From Paulownia fortunei (Eukaryota > Streptophyta > Magnoliopsida > Lamiales > Paulowniaceae), in assembly GCA_019321725.1 (NCBI GenBank), contig CM033123.1, forward strand, positions 124,001-188,000: a stretch of DNA of 64,000 nucleotides, read 5' to 3'. Position 1 is the first letter of the stretch. Each line of letters starts with the position of its first letter. A program made the position numbers and the translations under genes. Below the pieces are notes generated by a model, which was given only the letters and a program-made list of their open reading frames with translations, was not told the DNA's origin and ran no database searches. This document shows positions 23,384 through 35,500 of this stretch, piece by piece.

Positions 23384-26032
23384 TCACACGTGTGGTGTTC
23401 CGCTAGGAGGTCCGGGACGAGTATTCAACAGAGGTTGGAGAGCTTTTACTACAATGCTCATGTTTGGGCGGAAATCAGCTTCATATTGCACGCACAAGGC
23501 AGCAACTGCAGCCATCTGTTTTAAGCAAATCATTACAATCGTGAAGCAAGCCACACTATTATCTACTAAAAGCAATTCATAGATTTGGAACAACAGCAAC
23601 ACAGTTTAAAGTAGTAACTATTTAGCAAAAACAACAAGAATACAGTTTAAAGTACAAACTATTTAGCAAAAAAATAAGTTACCTTGGCCACTGCCTTTGG
23701 AGGGTATTCTCCATTTAGTCTAGCATCAACACACTGCTTCACCTTATCTTCGCTAAGCTTTGGTGTTGCCTGATTCCAATTTACACATCAATCAATTATC
23801 AGTGACACACATGGAAAAAACTAAGCAATAAATGCCCTTCATAAACTTTAGCAGGAAAAGTGTTCACATTCAGGAAATAGTCATTACGAAAGTGGCATAC
23901 CCATGTCACAAGGCTCTGCTGTGCCCTTGGCAGTGTGTGATCGACTGGTTTACGGCCGGTCAAGAGTTCCAGGAGAACCACACCAAAGCTGTAAACATCA
24001 CTCTTTGAACTTAGCTGACCAGTCATTGCATATCTACCAACGGAAATAAAACAAATCAGGCCCAGTATAAAAATACAAAGTCTCAGGGCTAAGATTTCTG
24101 TAGATCATTTCCCAATATTTTCTAGGATTGAGCTATTGGCAAAGTAATCAGTCCATTCAACTATTAGTTGTGTTCATCTCTAGTGAAGTCGCAGAAAATA
24201 ACATACTCGGGGGCATGATAACCAAAAGTCCCAAGAACACGAGTAGAATGAAGACGAGCAGCCATATCTGGGGCTTGATTTGACAAATCAAATTCTGCAA
24301 TCTTAGCAATATAATCATCAAACAGTAAAACATTTCTGGACTTGATATCACGATGAATAATATGAGGTTGTGACTTCTCATGCAAGCATTCTAGTCCTTT
24401 TGCAGCCCCAACTGCAATTTTAACTCTTTGGGCCCATGATAGAACCAGACCTGGCCGTGTGCCTTTGACGCCTTTTCTTCCTACATTAAGAATCCAAAGT
24501 ATAAATGGCATAGTAAAGATAATGACTTATAACAACAAGAAGTTACAACGAGTGAAGACAATGAAAATTGTATTTGCAGGCACTTGTCAAAAACTAAGAA
24601 GCCAAATAATACTGGATATCTATTTCCGCAATCAATAAATAATTTTTGAAAATATTAAATAATCATATACAGGAAATCCAGAATCTAAGGATATCATTTC
24701 ATGAGAGATCTATGCTTTTGATATTATGCGATACATATAAGACAAAAATCTTGAAGGGCATAGCCAACTTAATGAAATTAAAGCTTATGTAATTAGTTGC
24801 AGCAACGTGCATTTTGACCAAAAGATCCAAATAATCAAAGGCATACGGCTAGAAGACAACACATACATTTAATACTTCAAGACACCAGCAAATTATTAGT
24901 AGCCATTATTTAGTGTTAAATAATGTAAATTTTCTCAAGCATTTTTTTATTTGAGGCTATAAGAGTGGCTTGACTAAAATAATTAAGATCAACTACCATG
25001 AAGAATGTCATGAAGAGATCCATTTGGAGCATACTCATAAGCCAGAACTCGGAGACCACCATCCACACAATAACCAAGTAGCTCAACCACATTTTCATGC
25101 TTCAGTCTGGAAACCATAGAAACCTGAAACAATATGGTGTTAATAGAAGGTCATATTCTATGCAGCTATAACATGAATATGTTAACAGCAAAACCTGAGC
25201 TAAAAATTCTTGGTCTGGCTGCTTGCTAGAGTCTAGCTTTTTAATTGCTGCAGCCTGTCCACTTTTCAGGACTCCATGGTATACCCTTCCATAAGATCCC
25301 TCTCCAATTAGAGATTTTGAACCGAAATTGTCTGTAATGTCTTTTAACTCATCTACTGGAACGACAGGGACAGCTATTGGCTGCATGTTAATAATCTGTT
25401 TGTCCCGTTGTGCTGTTTCTGAGGCACGATAGCCTTCAGGGCTGCCTATAGAATATCTCTGATTAGTTCAATCAAGTTAGAATAAGAATGCTGTAATGTT
25501 TAATCAAGAAGTACAGCAAGAAAGGGAGCAAGAGGTTTCCCCAAGAGAAGAAATGGTGAAGGAATGTCTAAATCCACATCACAAACTAACCAATTAAGAT
25601 CCTTTCAAAAATAAAGGTATGACCTAGAGAAGATTGAACTAAACTGACTACAAGCTATATTAATAAGCAGACTATAAGGTGTTCTCTTCCTTCTCTTCAT
25701 TATCTTGCGTTTGTACTGAATGAAGTATGAGATGCTAATGTAATAGACTGACAAATCAATAATTTTTTAAGCTTTCTATAACTTAAGTTTAGATTTCAAA
25801 TCTTACTCAATTGTTCACAAAGATATAAAAGAACGGAAAGATCCAGTTCAATCCCAAAAAATATTTTTTCGCCCATTAAATTGAGAACAGAATGAATTGA
25901 AAACTGCTTTTTATCAATAGCTAAAAGCTAAAACCAATAAGAAACCTCACCCGCTGAGTGGGTCGTCATGTACGGTCCATTATCGGCGGCCTTATGCATG
26001 TCATCTTCCTCACAACAACTAAAACAGCTCAT
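23384..26032 (-). CDS. PTI1: PTI1-like receptor-like cytoplasmic kinase
   Basis: This is a soluble Ser/Thr kinase of the Pto-interacting-1 family, which acts downstream of receptor kinases and OXI1-type AGC kinases in defence and oxidative signalling. Exons are 25951-26032, 25195-25445, 24997-25123, 24207-24480, 23901-24033, 23683-23769 and 23384-23515, giving 361 residues with closed phases. The start [10 protein letters not shown] has clustered cysteines suited to palmitoylation. The kinase shows GEGSYGRVY, the AAIKK lysine, [49 protein letters not shown] and the family end [12 protein letters not shown]. The magnesium-binding motif normally reads DFD in this family but here reads EFD (GAA at 24293-24295). 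Everything else is intact, so I call it a gene. A 5' UTR intron probably ends near 26049 (TTTTTAG) and begins near 27125 (GTGAGT). Confidence 0.93.
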
Positions 26033-27240
26033 GATTTGCCCTCCTAAAAACTCTGTATTGAAAAGGCCATCAGAAGATAATCGAGGGCAGAGATGCCTCA
26101 CAAAAAATATCAACAACAATACTAGGTGAGTATGAGGTAGAACCATGCAATTTATTAGCGGATATCCTCAAGAAATAAAAAGTACCATAAACCACCATTT
26201 AATTAACACTAATTGTTATCAGTTTTACATTGATTTTCAGTATCTGAGCAAAAAACTTCAAGGAGCATTGTCATTGTGTCAATTGAACTTGTGCATTATG
26301 ATTGTTCCATCCATCTATGTAAGCTATCGCATTGGACAGAAATTATTGCAGTCAATAGAAAACCATAGATAAAGTAATGACTAAAATTTGCTGAGAGGCA
26401 TTACTTTTACAACCAAAGTCTAAATAATAAGTTACAATTCTGTTCATCCTGACTGCTAACAATAAGTCCAATGTAAGAAGGTTTCTTTTACCACTTGACA
26501 ACACAATGGAAGGACTAACAATAGAAATTATTTTACTGCATCCTAACATTTCTGAGACAATGACAGCAAGTCAACCAAAGTATCTGAATTTCAAGTTCTT
26601 AGAGTTTCTTAGCCACCCTAAGGACAAAAAATATCGATACTATACTAATCAAACTAGGTAGAATTGAAAAAAATATCCCAAAATCAAACACAACTAGTGG
26701 AATATAGGTGCAACCATTTTTCCATTTGTGGCGAATTAAACAAAAATACAGACAAGTTACAGCATGGCAAGACACAGTAAAATCACATGATATTGTCACC
26801 AAGCACCAGTCAAAGTTGGAACCTATTTGATCCACCACTTTTCAGCCGCTCTTAAAGGAACCCCAAGAATTTCCACAGTTCAACCCTCCAAAAATCACAC
26901 CAAATTCCAACTCATGGAAAGTACGATTTCCCGGAAGAAAATGGAGAAACTTTCAACTGATAGTAATAAATAATATTGGGAAACGAAAATATTCATTCGT
27001 ATGCATTAAAAACTCCAAAACTTTTCACGGTCAATTAACTATTACAGAAAGAATCAAGAAACCAAGAACAAAGAAGATGATCAAACAGGCAAATTGATGA
27101 ATAAGCAATCAGCAAAAGAACTCACCACTTCAAAAAGACTGACCGGAATTTAAAGAAACGTTTCGCCTTTTCTTGTTTTTGGTACGAGAATGTGGAACTG
27201 CTTAAGGCTTTATTTAGTAAAGCATCAAGAGAGTTTTCCT
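26033..27240 (-). promoter_or_regulatory. Probable 5' UTR and leader intron of the PTI1-like gene
   Basis: Upstream of the start codon an acceptor-like TTTTTAG precedes GAGGGCAAATC-ATG, and a GTGAGTTC donor lies at about 27118-27125. This suggests a leader intron of roughly 1.07 kb and a first non-coding exon near 27126-27240. It is inferred from splice motifs only. Confidence 0.5.
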
Positions 27241-29286
27241 TTTGTTCTCACTGATATATAGGAGGATCAAGGATATGTAATGAAGACTTAAAGGCCATTG
27301 GAGGAATGGGCAAAGGCCGAAGGGGGTGGATTTGATTGAATATTTATTTAATATTGCACTTGTACTGACTACTGAGTATTATACTTAAAAAGTAAAAAAC
27401 CATGCAAAAGTATTCACAAAAGGCAGATATTGGAGAAAATTATGACTAGTTGGCCTGTCTTAGTCTATGGACTAGTACATATGTATAAATATATATATAT
27501 ATATGCAGCTGTACGAATAGTGACTGCGCATTGACAAGTCTTTCCTTCTTTGCAAAAATGCAAAATACCCCTTTTTTTTTTATTTTAAAATAGCAAAAAA
27601 TAGCCCTTTATCAATAAAGTAGTATTTTTTTATTTTTATTTTTATTTTTATTTTAATAATCCAGATTCCTAAATTGCGCCAAATTAATTGTGAACCTTTT
27701 AAACAATATTTTATTTTTATTTTTTTTTGGATAGGTCAATAAAGTAGCAAATGACTCCCTTGTGCTAATTTTTAGTAACATCACAGGGTTATTTGCCATT
27801 TCCCTTGTTTTTATGTATTTGTATACAAATTTCTGCCAAGTAATTGATTGGTACATTAGCTCCTCTTCTTCTTTTTTTATTAAAAATAAGTCTGAGAAAT
27901 TTTTTTCTTATAATATGGTCCTAATAAATATGTATAATCAAATGAAAAGTAATGATATGCATAATCCTATAAATAAAAGTGTGGGTTCTAATTATGCTTA
28001 TAGAATTTATTTATGTCAAAGTTAAAAACGAGAATGCTAAATATCATTAAATGAATTATTATTTCAAATTTGAAGGATAATTTAAACAATCAAATTATTT
28101 TAAATACCACAAAATTTTAAATTATTTTAAATTAAATGAATATATACTAACACAAATTTTTAAATGTTTAACATAAAAAGAATCTTAAAAAATATATAAT
28201 ACAGTTTATAAATATTTAATAAAAGAAAGGTAAAGTTGCCCTGCAGCATCGTGCGACCTTAGTGCAAAGTTTGCGGATTGGAATCAAAGCAGCTTTTTGT
28301 TGAGATTGCCATTAGCAATTTGCTTAGAAAATTATTTTTTTTTAATTTTATGGTAATTATGTAATAATAATTTAAAATTATTATATTTATTTAAAAAAGC
28401 CGTTAACAAAGATGATCAGTGGATGCAAATGTGCAAAGGTGGACTGGACTATAATAATTGGAAATTAAAAATTATTGTGGTCTAGCAATAGGCTATAGCT
28501 ACCTGCCTGTCTTCAAATTACAAAAAATCTTTCTTCAATCAGAAACACACAACATACTATTCATACTCTTCTAATATTGTACCAACTACAGACCACCATT
28601 CTATACATATAATATATCTTTCTGTTCCCATTTTTTTAAAATAAAAAATAAAAAATAAAAAATAAAAATCCTAAATTAAGTTTTGGTCATATTAATTATA
28701 ATGTGATGCCTCCTCCTTAATTAATGTTGGACTGTCAATCCGTTCGTACGATTCGGTGGACTCTCTCTCTCTCTCTCTCTCTCTCTCACTTCAAAATTGG
28801 TAATGGGCTACACAAACATGCCATTTATGTGGAGCTGCTTCATATCTGACAATTAAATGTGGATGATGTATATCAGATGATGGGCCGGCCGCCTTATTAC
28901 AAAATGATTTTTGACTCATTATATATATACACATATGAAAACTGTGGTCAGCAATTAAAAAGATGGAGTAATTGTTAATGATTATTTGTATAAGTGTTAA
29001 AAAAACCAAACAAAACCAATATCAGCAATGATCCATAAAATTAGACAAGTATTTCTTTTATTAGCTGCCATATATAATAATGGTTTAATTAGTTGGATAC
29101 GTATCTGGAAATATATATATATATATGTATCCTAGCTGTATATATATATATATATATGTATCCTAGCTGTATAAGGAAGACCAAACCTGTTTTGTTAGGG
29201 AAAAAGGTTAGGTTTTGTGTTAACCAAAACTAATATTGGTTACAAGCCATCATCAATAATATAATATGTATTACTCAATTCCGGTC

Positions 29287-29330
<44 letters not shown>

Positions 29331-29506
29331 TATTAAAATATAGTGGAAATTGTAGAAAATATAGTTGGAAATTGAAGAATGGTAAGGGTCAAAGGCAATG
29401 GTCAACAGAAGGCCCATAACCAAGGACCATACACAAAACATGGTTTGCCACTCGCCTCACACAACAATGCATGCAAGTATGGAATGGAACACCCTTTGGA
29501 CTAAAA

Positions 29507-29537
<31 letters not shown>

Positions 29538-32528
29538 TATCTTAATTTGCTATGTCGATGCGTGCATCCAACCTGCAGTATCCCACACGCACACGCACAC
29601 ACACACATAAATGACATCTGTCCATTTTATGTCACAACTTATATTTGGAGTGGAAGATTAAATAAATTGGGGAAGTGGTACATTCCTGACCTCTTCATTT
29701 CCTTCTATTTACTTACACTAGTTGTTTCAATTATGTATCTCCATGCATCCCTATCCTACAATTTACACATTATACTGCATTGCTTACTCTATATATATTA
29801 CTGATATTACGAAGAAAAAAAATATAAAAGTAATACATTGCAGCATTAATTATATTCATCTACTTCAAGCTACCTTGTACTTGCGTGCATTACAACAAAC
29901 ACTTGCTCGAGCAGTCTAATCATATTGTTATTATTAAATTTTAAAAAATCATATTGAGGGAAAATAAAAATTACTATCACTAATGAAGGAGTACCTTTTA
30001 TTATTAATAGTAATTTTAATATTGTCATTGATATTTTTTTTTATTTATTTGTAATACTTATATATACGTGTGAATGCCTATATGTTCTAGACATTTTTGA
30101 CCTGAAGTTTGATCATCACCTCAAGTTTTAAATAATTTTGTGTCATTGCTTTTTATGTAAGGAGTACGATTTAGTAAATATGCCGAGCCCTTTTGGCAAG
30201 AAAAGATTAGATATCGTGACTTACAAAAAAGTAAAAGAAAAGAAAAAGTTAGCAAGTACAGCGTTAATGATTTTTCAACTAGTAGACGAGTTTTCAAGAA
30301 GTACGTGAAAGAGTGGTAGCTAGGCTAGGAAATTAATCTCAGGCTTTTCAATTGGTACACCCACTACACGTACCTATATATGAATAATACAAATAAATTC
30401 TTGCTTTAATTTTGTAATTAGATAAGTAATTATGGATATGGGGTATAATATATATATGTATGTCTGTATATGTATATTGGGTTGGACTTTGTATTCTAAG
30501 TTGATAAGGGTATAGTCCTAATAATATACCCTATTAATTCACTATGCATGTCGCCCATCATATTTTAATTTCTAGATGATCGCTCTTGTTTCACAGATAG
30601 GATTTAGGCCCAGAGCGCAGAAAAAGAATGAAATTTAATTAAACCACATATTTATTTATTTTATGTTTAATTTGCTTGGTAGGGATAATTAAGGTAATTA
30701 AATTAATTAAAAAGGAGATGAAACAAGAGAAAAACATAAAATTTAAGGAGGCATCCATGCCCATGAGATGTCGCTATTATATGGGAGGCCTCTTTTATTT
30801 GATTAGTCACTATCTTCATGTCCTATAACCCATATATTTCCACCCCCCACCCTCCCCTTTCTAACAAACACTACACATGTTGGTACTAGTTCATTAAAAC
30901 CCATCGCAACTTGCTCAGATTTTATAATTATAAGATAAAATATAAAATTTCTCAATTAATTCATACTTTTTTTTTTTTTCTTTTTTTTCAAAGCCTCACA
31001 AATTGGACTATTCTTCAACTCATTGTACAATTCATTACTTCATTCTCACCGGTCAACAATAACAAAATATATATATATAAAAAAAAAAACTTTTTTAAAG
31101 ATGATATTATTATTTTATTTTTTAACACCAAATGCAATACATATATATTGCAAAGATTTACACGGACGATTAGAGTTACATCACTATAAGAAAGAAGAAG
31201 AAAAATTTAGTGACAATTTAAAACTGGTTGTCATTTTGTACAATTACTATTTAGTAAGCTTAGCTATGGCGTTTATCATGAATAATAGCCCAATCTTTGG
31301 ACAATGCACGTAAAATGAGTTTTTATTTGAGCTTGAATATGCATCTCCATCTCCAATATCATTTTTATTTCATGTTATTTATTTTTACTTGTGAACTTGA
31401 GTTTGATTCAATAATTGATGTACTTGCAAAGTTTGCAAATGTGGCCTTCAATTGTTCGGGTGTTGGATTCGGTTTTGGCTTCTATATCATTCAATTCAAA
31501 GTTTTTTTTTTTTTTTTTTTTTTGTATTTAGCAAAAATAAGTAAAATATTAACGGTTGCACATCCAATTTGTAGAGAAATAATGATAATAATAATAATAA
31601 TAATAAAAAAGGTTCATTTCTTCATCACCATCACCATCACCATCACCATCACGGTCATGAGTGAAAAGTATATAGCAGTAGTTTTACTTACAGTAACCTT
31701 CCACACTATTTATTACAGTAAAATTGCTGGATAGACATGCATTTGGGTCTAGACATCAGACAAGGAGAGAGTGAAACGCGAACTTTGGTGGGTCTTTTAG
31801 ATTCCCTGAAGTTGGCGTCATAATTAATACACCACTTCAAAATCTGTACTATGTTTTTTCTTTTCTTTTTTTGTTTCTTCTGCTAAATAAAACTGTTCTA
31901 TGTTTACGAATTTTATTCAACACCTACAGAATAATGAAAATATTGTACAAGCAAAGCAACAGTAACAATAAGGCCCATTTCTTTATTTTATGTTTTTCCA
32001 TTTTGGCCCCTCAAACTTTTTCAGTTAGTACAAAACCGTGTCCAGATTTTCTCTCTCCTCTATATTATGCCTATAGTCCTCTAAATCGCCGGCGATCTTT
32101 CGGTCAGAGCCAACACGTCTTCAGATCAAATATCATCTCCGGTTCTATCGGCAAGTTCAGTCTCTTCTTATCGTCTTAACGACACTTAGCTTAAAATATT
32201 CTTATCTACAAAGATAGACAACAAGATAAGTACTATCTTTTTTTGTTTTTCGGATCAAAGGTAGAGTCTTCTGGGTGATATAGTTTGGCTGATATATGTT
32301 ATGCTCAACAATGACTCTAATTATAAATTAGAGTTGTTTTTGGCATGTGGGCTGCTCTTGTTTGGGTCCGTGGATGTGTCGGTGTGCTTTTCTTCGATTT
32401 CTGGGGTTGTAGTGAGGCTGATTGAGAGGTGATTATTTCATCTTAATTTTGGCCTGATTGTTTGAAAAGACTTCAATTATTAGTGTCTTTTTTCAATTTC
32501 TGTTTGTGGGTATTTCAAGTTTTCATAA
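27241..32528. other. AT-rich intergenic region and SPL promoter/leader
   Basis: No gene is recognisable over about 5 kb. The region is rich in simple repeats: (TTTTTA) runs near 27630-27655, AAAAT repeats at 28635-28665, (TC)n at 28760-28787, (AT)n then (AG)n at 29288-29328, (AT)n at 29515-29540, a T run at 31501-31523, (AAT)n at 31583-31605 and a CACCAT repeat at 31624-31651. The last 300-400 bases are presumably the SPL leader. Open frames here are artefacts of low complexity. Confidence 0.5.
29109..29175 (+). repeat. Tandem copy of (AT)n-GTATCCTAGCTGTA
   Basis: The word ATATGTATCCTAGCTGTATA occurs twice in a row, each time after an (AT)n tract, so a microsatellite with its flank has been duplicated. 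Confidence 0.8.
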
Positions 32529-35500
32529 ATGGAGACTAAATTTGGTGGAAAGTTGCATCATTTCTATGGTCCAGTGGTGTCTGATTTGAAGGGCGTGGGG
32601 AAAAAGAGTATGGAATGGGATTTGAATGACTGGAGATGGGATGGTGATTTGTTTATGGCTGCTCCTCTTAATTCTGTGCCATCAGATTGTAGGAGTAGGC
32701 AGCTCTTTCCGGTTGGATCAAATATTCCGCTGAAAAATGGGGCTTTCAATAGTTTCTCGTCGGGGTCAGATGAAGTGATGCTGGGAAATGAGCGAGAGAA
32801 TAGGGATTTGGAGAAACGGAGGAGGGTTTTTGAGGTTGGAAATGAACAGGTGAATGAAGAGGCTGGATCACTTAATCTGAAGCTGGGCGGACAAGTGTAT
32901 CCTGTCACGGAAGGGGAGCTAGATGAACTGGAAGGGAAGAGTGGGAAGAAGACCAAAGTTGCTGGTGCACTATCTAGTCGTGCTGTTTGTCAAGTAGAGG
33001 ATTGCAAAGCGGATTTGAGCAATGCAAAAGATTATCACCGACGACATAAAGTGTGTGATGTGCATTCTAAGGCTACCAGTGCTTTAGTGGGAAATGTTAT
33101 GCAGAGGTTTTGTCAGCAGTGCAGCAGGTCACACTTCCGTCTATGATTTTTTATTTTTATTTTCCAAATATTGCTAGCATATCTTTGCAATGCCCTTGCA
33201 ATTGGTGCAGCTAGCATCTGTAGAATCTGCAGCTGCTATTCACTTGTTTTCTTCTATGCTTTTCACATGCTTCTGTTGCGTTCAGTTCCACATTTACTAA
33301 TTTGGATCATGCACCTGAGAATTCAGCTGCCTTGTACATTTTTGATTGAATATGAATTCGGATATTTGTTGGAACTCTAGTGTAAAACTGGTAAACAATA
33401 GCAGGACCACTGACCAGTACAACATTTTGTGTGCAGGTTTCATGTTCTTCAAGAGTTTGATGAAGGGAAGCGGAGTTGTCGCAGGCGTCTAGCAGGCCAC
33501 AATAAACGGCGGAGGAAAACACATCCTGAGAATGTAGTGAATGCAGCCACCCAGAATGACGAGCGGGGTAGTAATTACTTACTAATCAGTCTGCTAAGGA
33601 TACTCGCCAATATACATTGTAAGTAGGCATCTAACTGAAATTTTTTGTATTGAAGCACTTTGCTCTAAGCTGTAGGACGTCATTTTGTGAGGGATAACTC
33701 TATGTATTGTGAGTTTAATCTCAACATAATTTTTTTAAGTGCTACTTTTATTGGGTTAGCTAGCTGTTTGCATTACATCACTGAAAATGCACAATGTTGT
33801 CAGCAGCTACACAAAGCAGCAAAAGCTGATAGTTGATACGCATCTGCTGTCCTTATAAGCTCATTTTCCCATTGTACATTGCAAACTTTACATTTTTAAT
33901 TTGAAGGAAAGGTCAGGATCCTTAGATTTTCACTTTGGCAAAAATCTTGTTTAGTTGGAATGATATCAAACAAAAGCAAGGTTTTCAGAACCACACAATT
34001 AATTCAGCCTTTCTTTTGAAACGCTGAGTTAGGTGACAGTTGAATGGTAGAAAGTTGAGTTTACTTGCTTTGTATCCATTATACATGTGCATGTTGGGAG
34101 CTATACTTTTAAGTGCTGGTATAGTCCGTTTAGTAACTTTCATGCAGCGTTCTGTTTATTGCAAATCAAAGTTGGTTGAAGGGATTTTGAATTTGGGAGT
34201 TCTATCATAATCATTTAGTTCATGTTGAGATAAATTCTAAAAGAATGACGAGATCAGACATGACTACAGAACTGTGCACAAGATGCAAAATTGTAAAAAG
34301 GTCCAAAATGAGATCTTAGAAGGTCTATAAAGTTCAGCTATTGCTCCATGTTTTTCAATTTAAAAAATTATTGATCGAAGTCTGGGAAATTTATTGAACA
34401 AAAAACTAGTAGTTCTTGTTACATTAGAATCAACACTTCTAATTCTAAGGAGTTTACGCTGACCGAGGTCTTTCTGAAGGGAGTGATAGAGAATAATACG
34501 TTAACTTTGTGCCCATTGTCACTTATGTGTTCTCAAATTCTCATGGATATAAGAATTTGGGATAGTCTAGCATTCTAGATATAATATAATGAAAACCAGG
34601 CTTATGAGAAATATATCTTCCTCAAGTGTAAATTTTCATATGGAAGTGTGCACAGATTGATGTCTTCTAAGGTAGTCATGGTAAAGTTGAGAAATATATA
34701 TACCAATCAAATGTAAACTGAAACAATCTATCTTTCTAATGATTATGCAGAAGCTGAATGTTGAAGAATGGTGAAAATTATTTATTTAATATTTTTAGTT
34801 GAATATACCTTTCTTGTGTTCTTCCTCCAATTTTTATATTTTATTGCTTTCCTTGTATTCTCGCTTGAGCATTTGTGTGTTATCATGATTTGGGTTACTT
34901 AATTGCTTCTCAGCTTCTCCTATTTATCAATTGCAGCCAATAGCTCTGATCAATCAAAGGATCAGGATCTGCTGTCTCATCTTCTGAAAAACCTTGCAAA
35001 TCTTGCTGGTACAACTAATGAGAGAAACCCTGCTGGATTATTACCTGTATCTCAGGACTTGCAGAATGTGGGGACATCTTTGGGGACTGCTCTGAAGGTG
35101 CTAACCTAAGTCACAAATTCCTAAATCTGTCGTTGTGTTTTTATTCATCTTCTGATTGCATTTTATCTGCAGGACCTTACTACGCCTTCTGGACCAGTTG
35201 TGACCATACCTGCATCTGATTTGACACAGAAGAGGACGCTCACAGATAAGGCTCTAGGTGGAGTTACACACAATGCATCCACTTCACAATCTGCTTTACT
35301 GCTTCCAACAAACGGAAGCAGCTCAATCAAAGAAAACGCTTCAGATACTACAGTAGGGAGGACAAAACTGAATAACATTGACTTAAATTATGTGTATGAT
35401 GGTTCTCAAGACTGCATGGAGGATCTGCCGGATACTTTTGCCCCGGAAAATCTTGGCAACATGTCTCCTGTTGGCCCATTATGGTTATATAAGGATTCGC

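Noticed and set aside
29398..29610. Frame ending in a His-Thr repeat
   Set aside because: The repeat is an (AC)n microsatellite after an (AT)n tract, so it is not a gene.
31297..31734. 145-codon frame with Phe, Ile and Thr repeats near CACCAT repeats
   Set aside because: It is made of microsatellites (T run, AAT, CACCAT) and has no recognisable domain.
32564..32956. 130-codon Ser/Pro-rich minus-strand frame
   Set aside because: It is antisense to SPL exon 1 and reflects that exon's composition.
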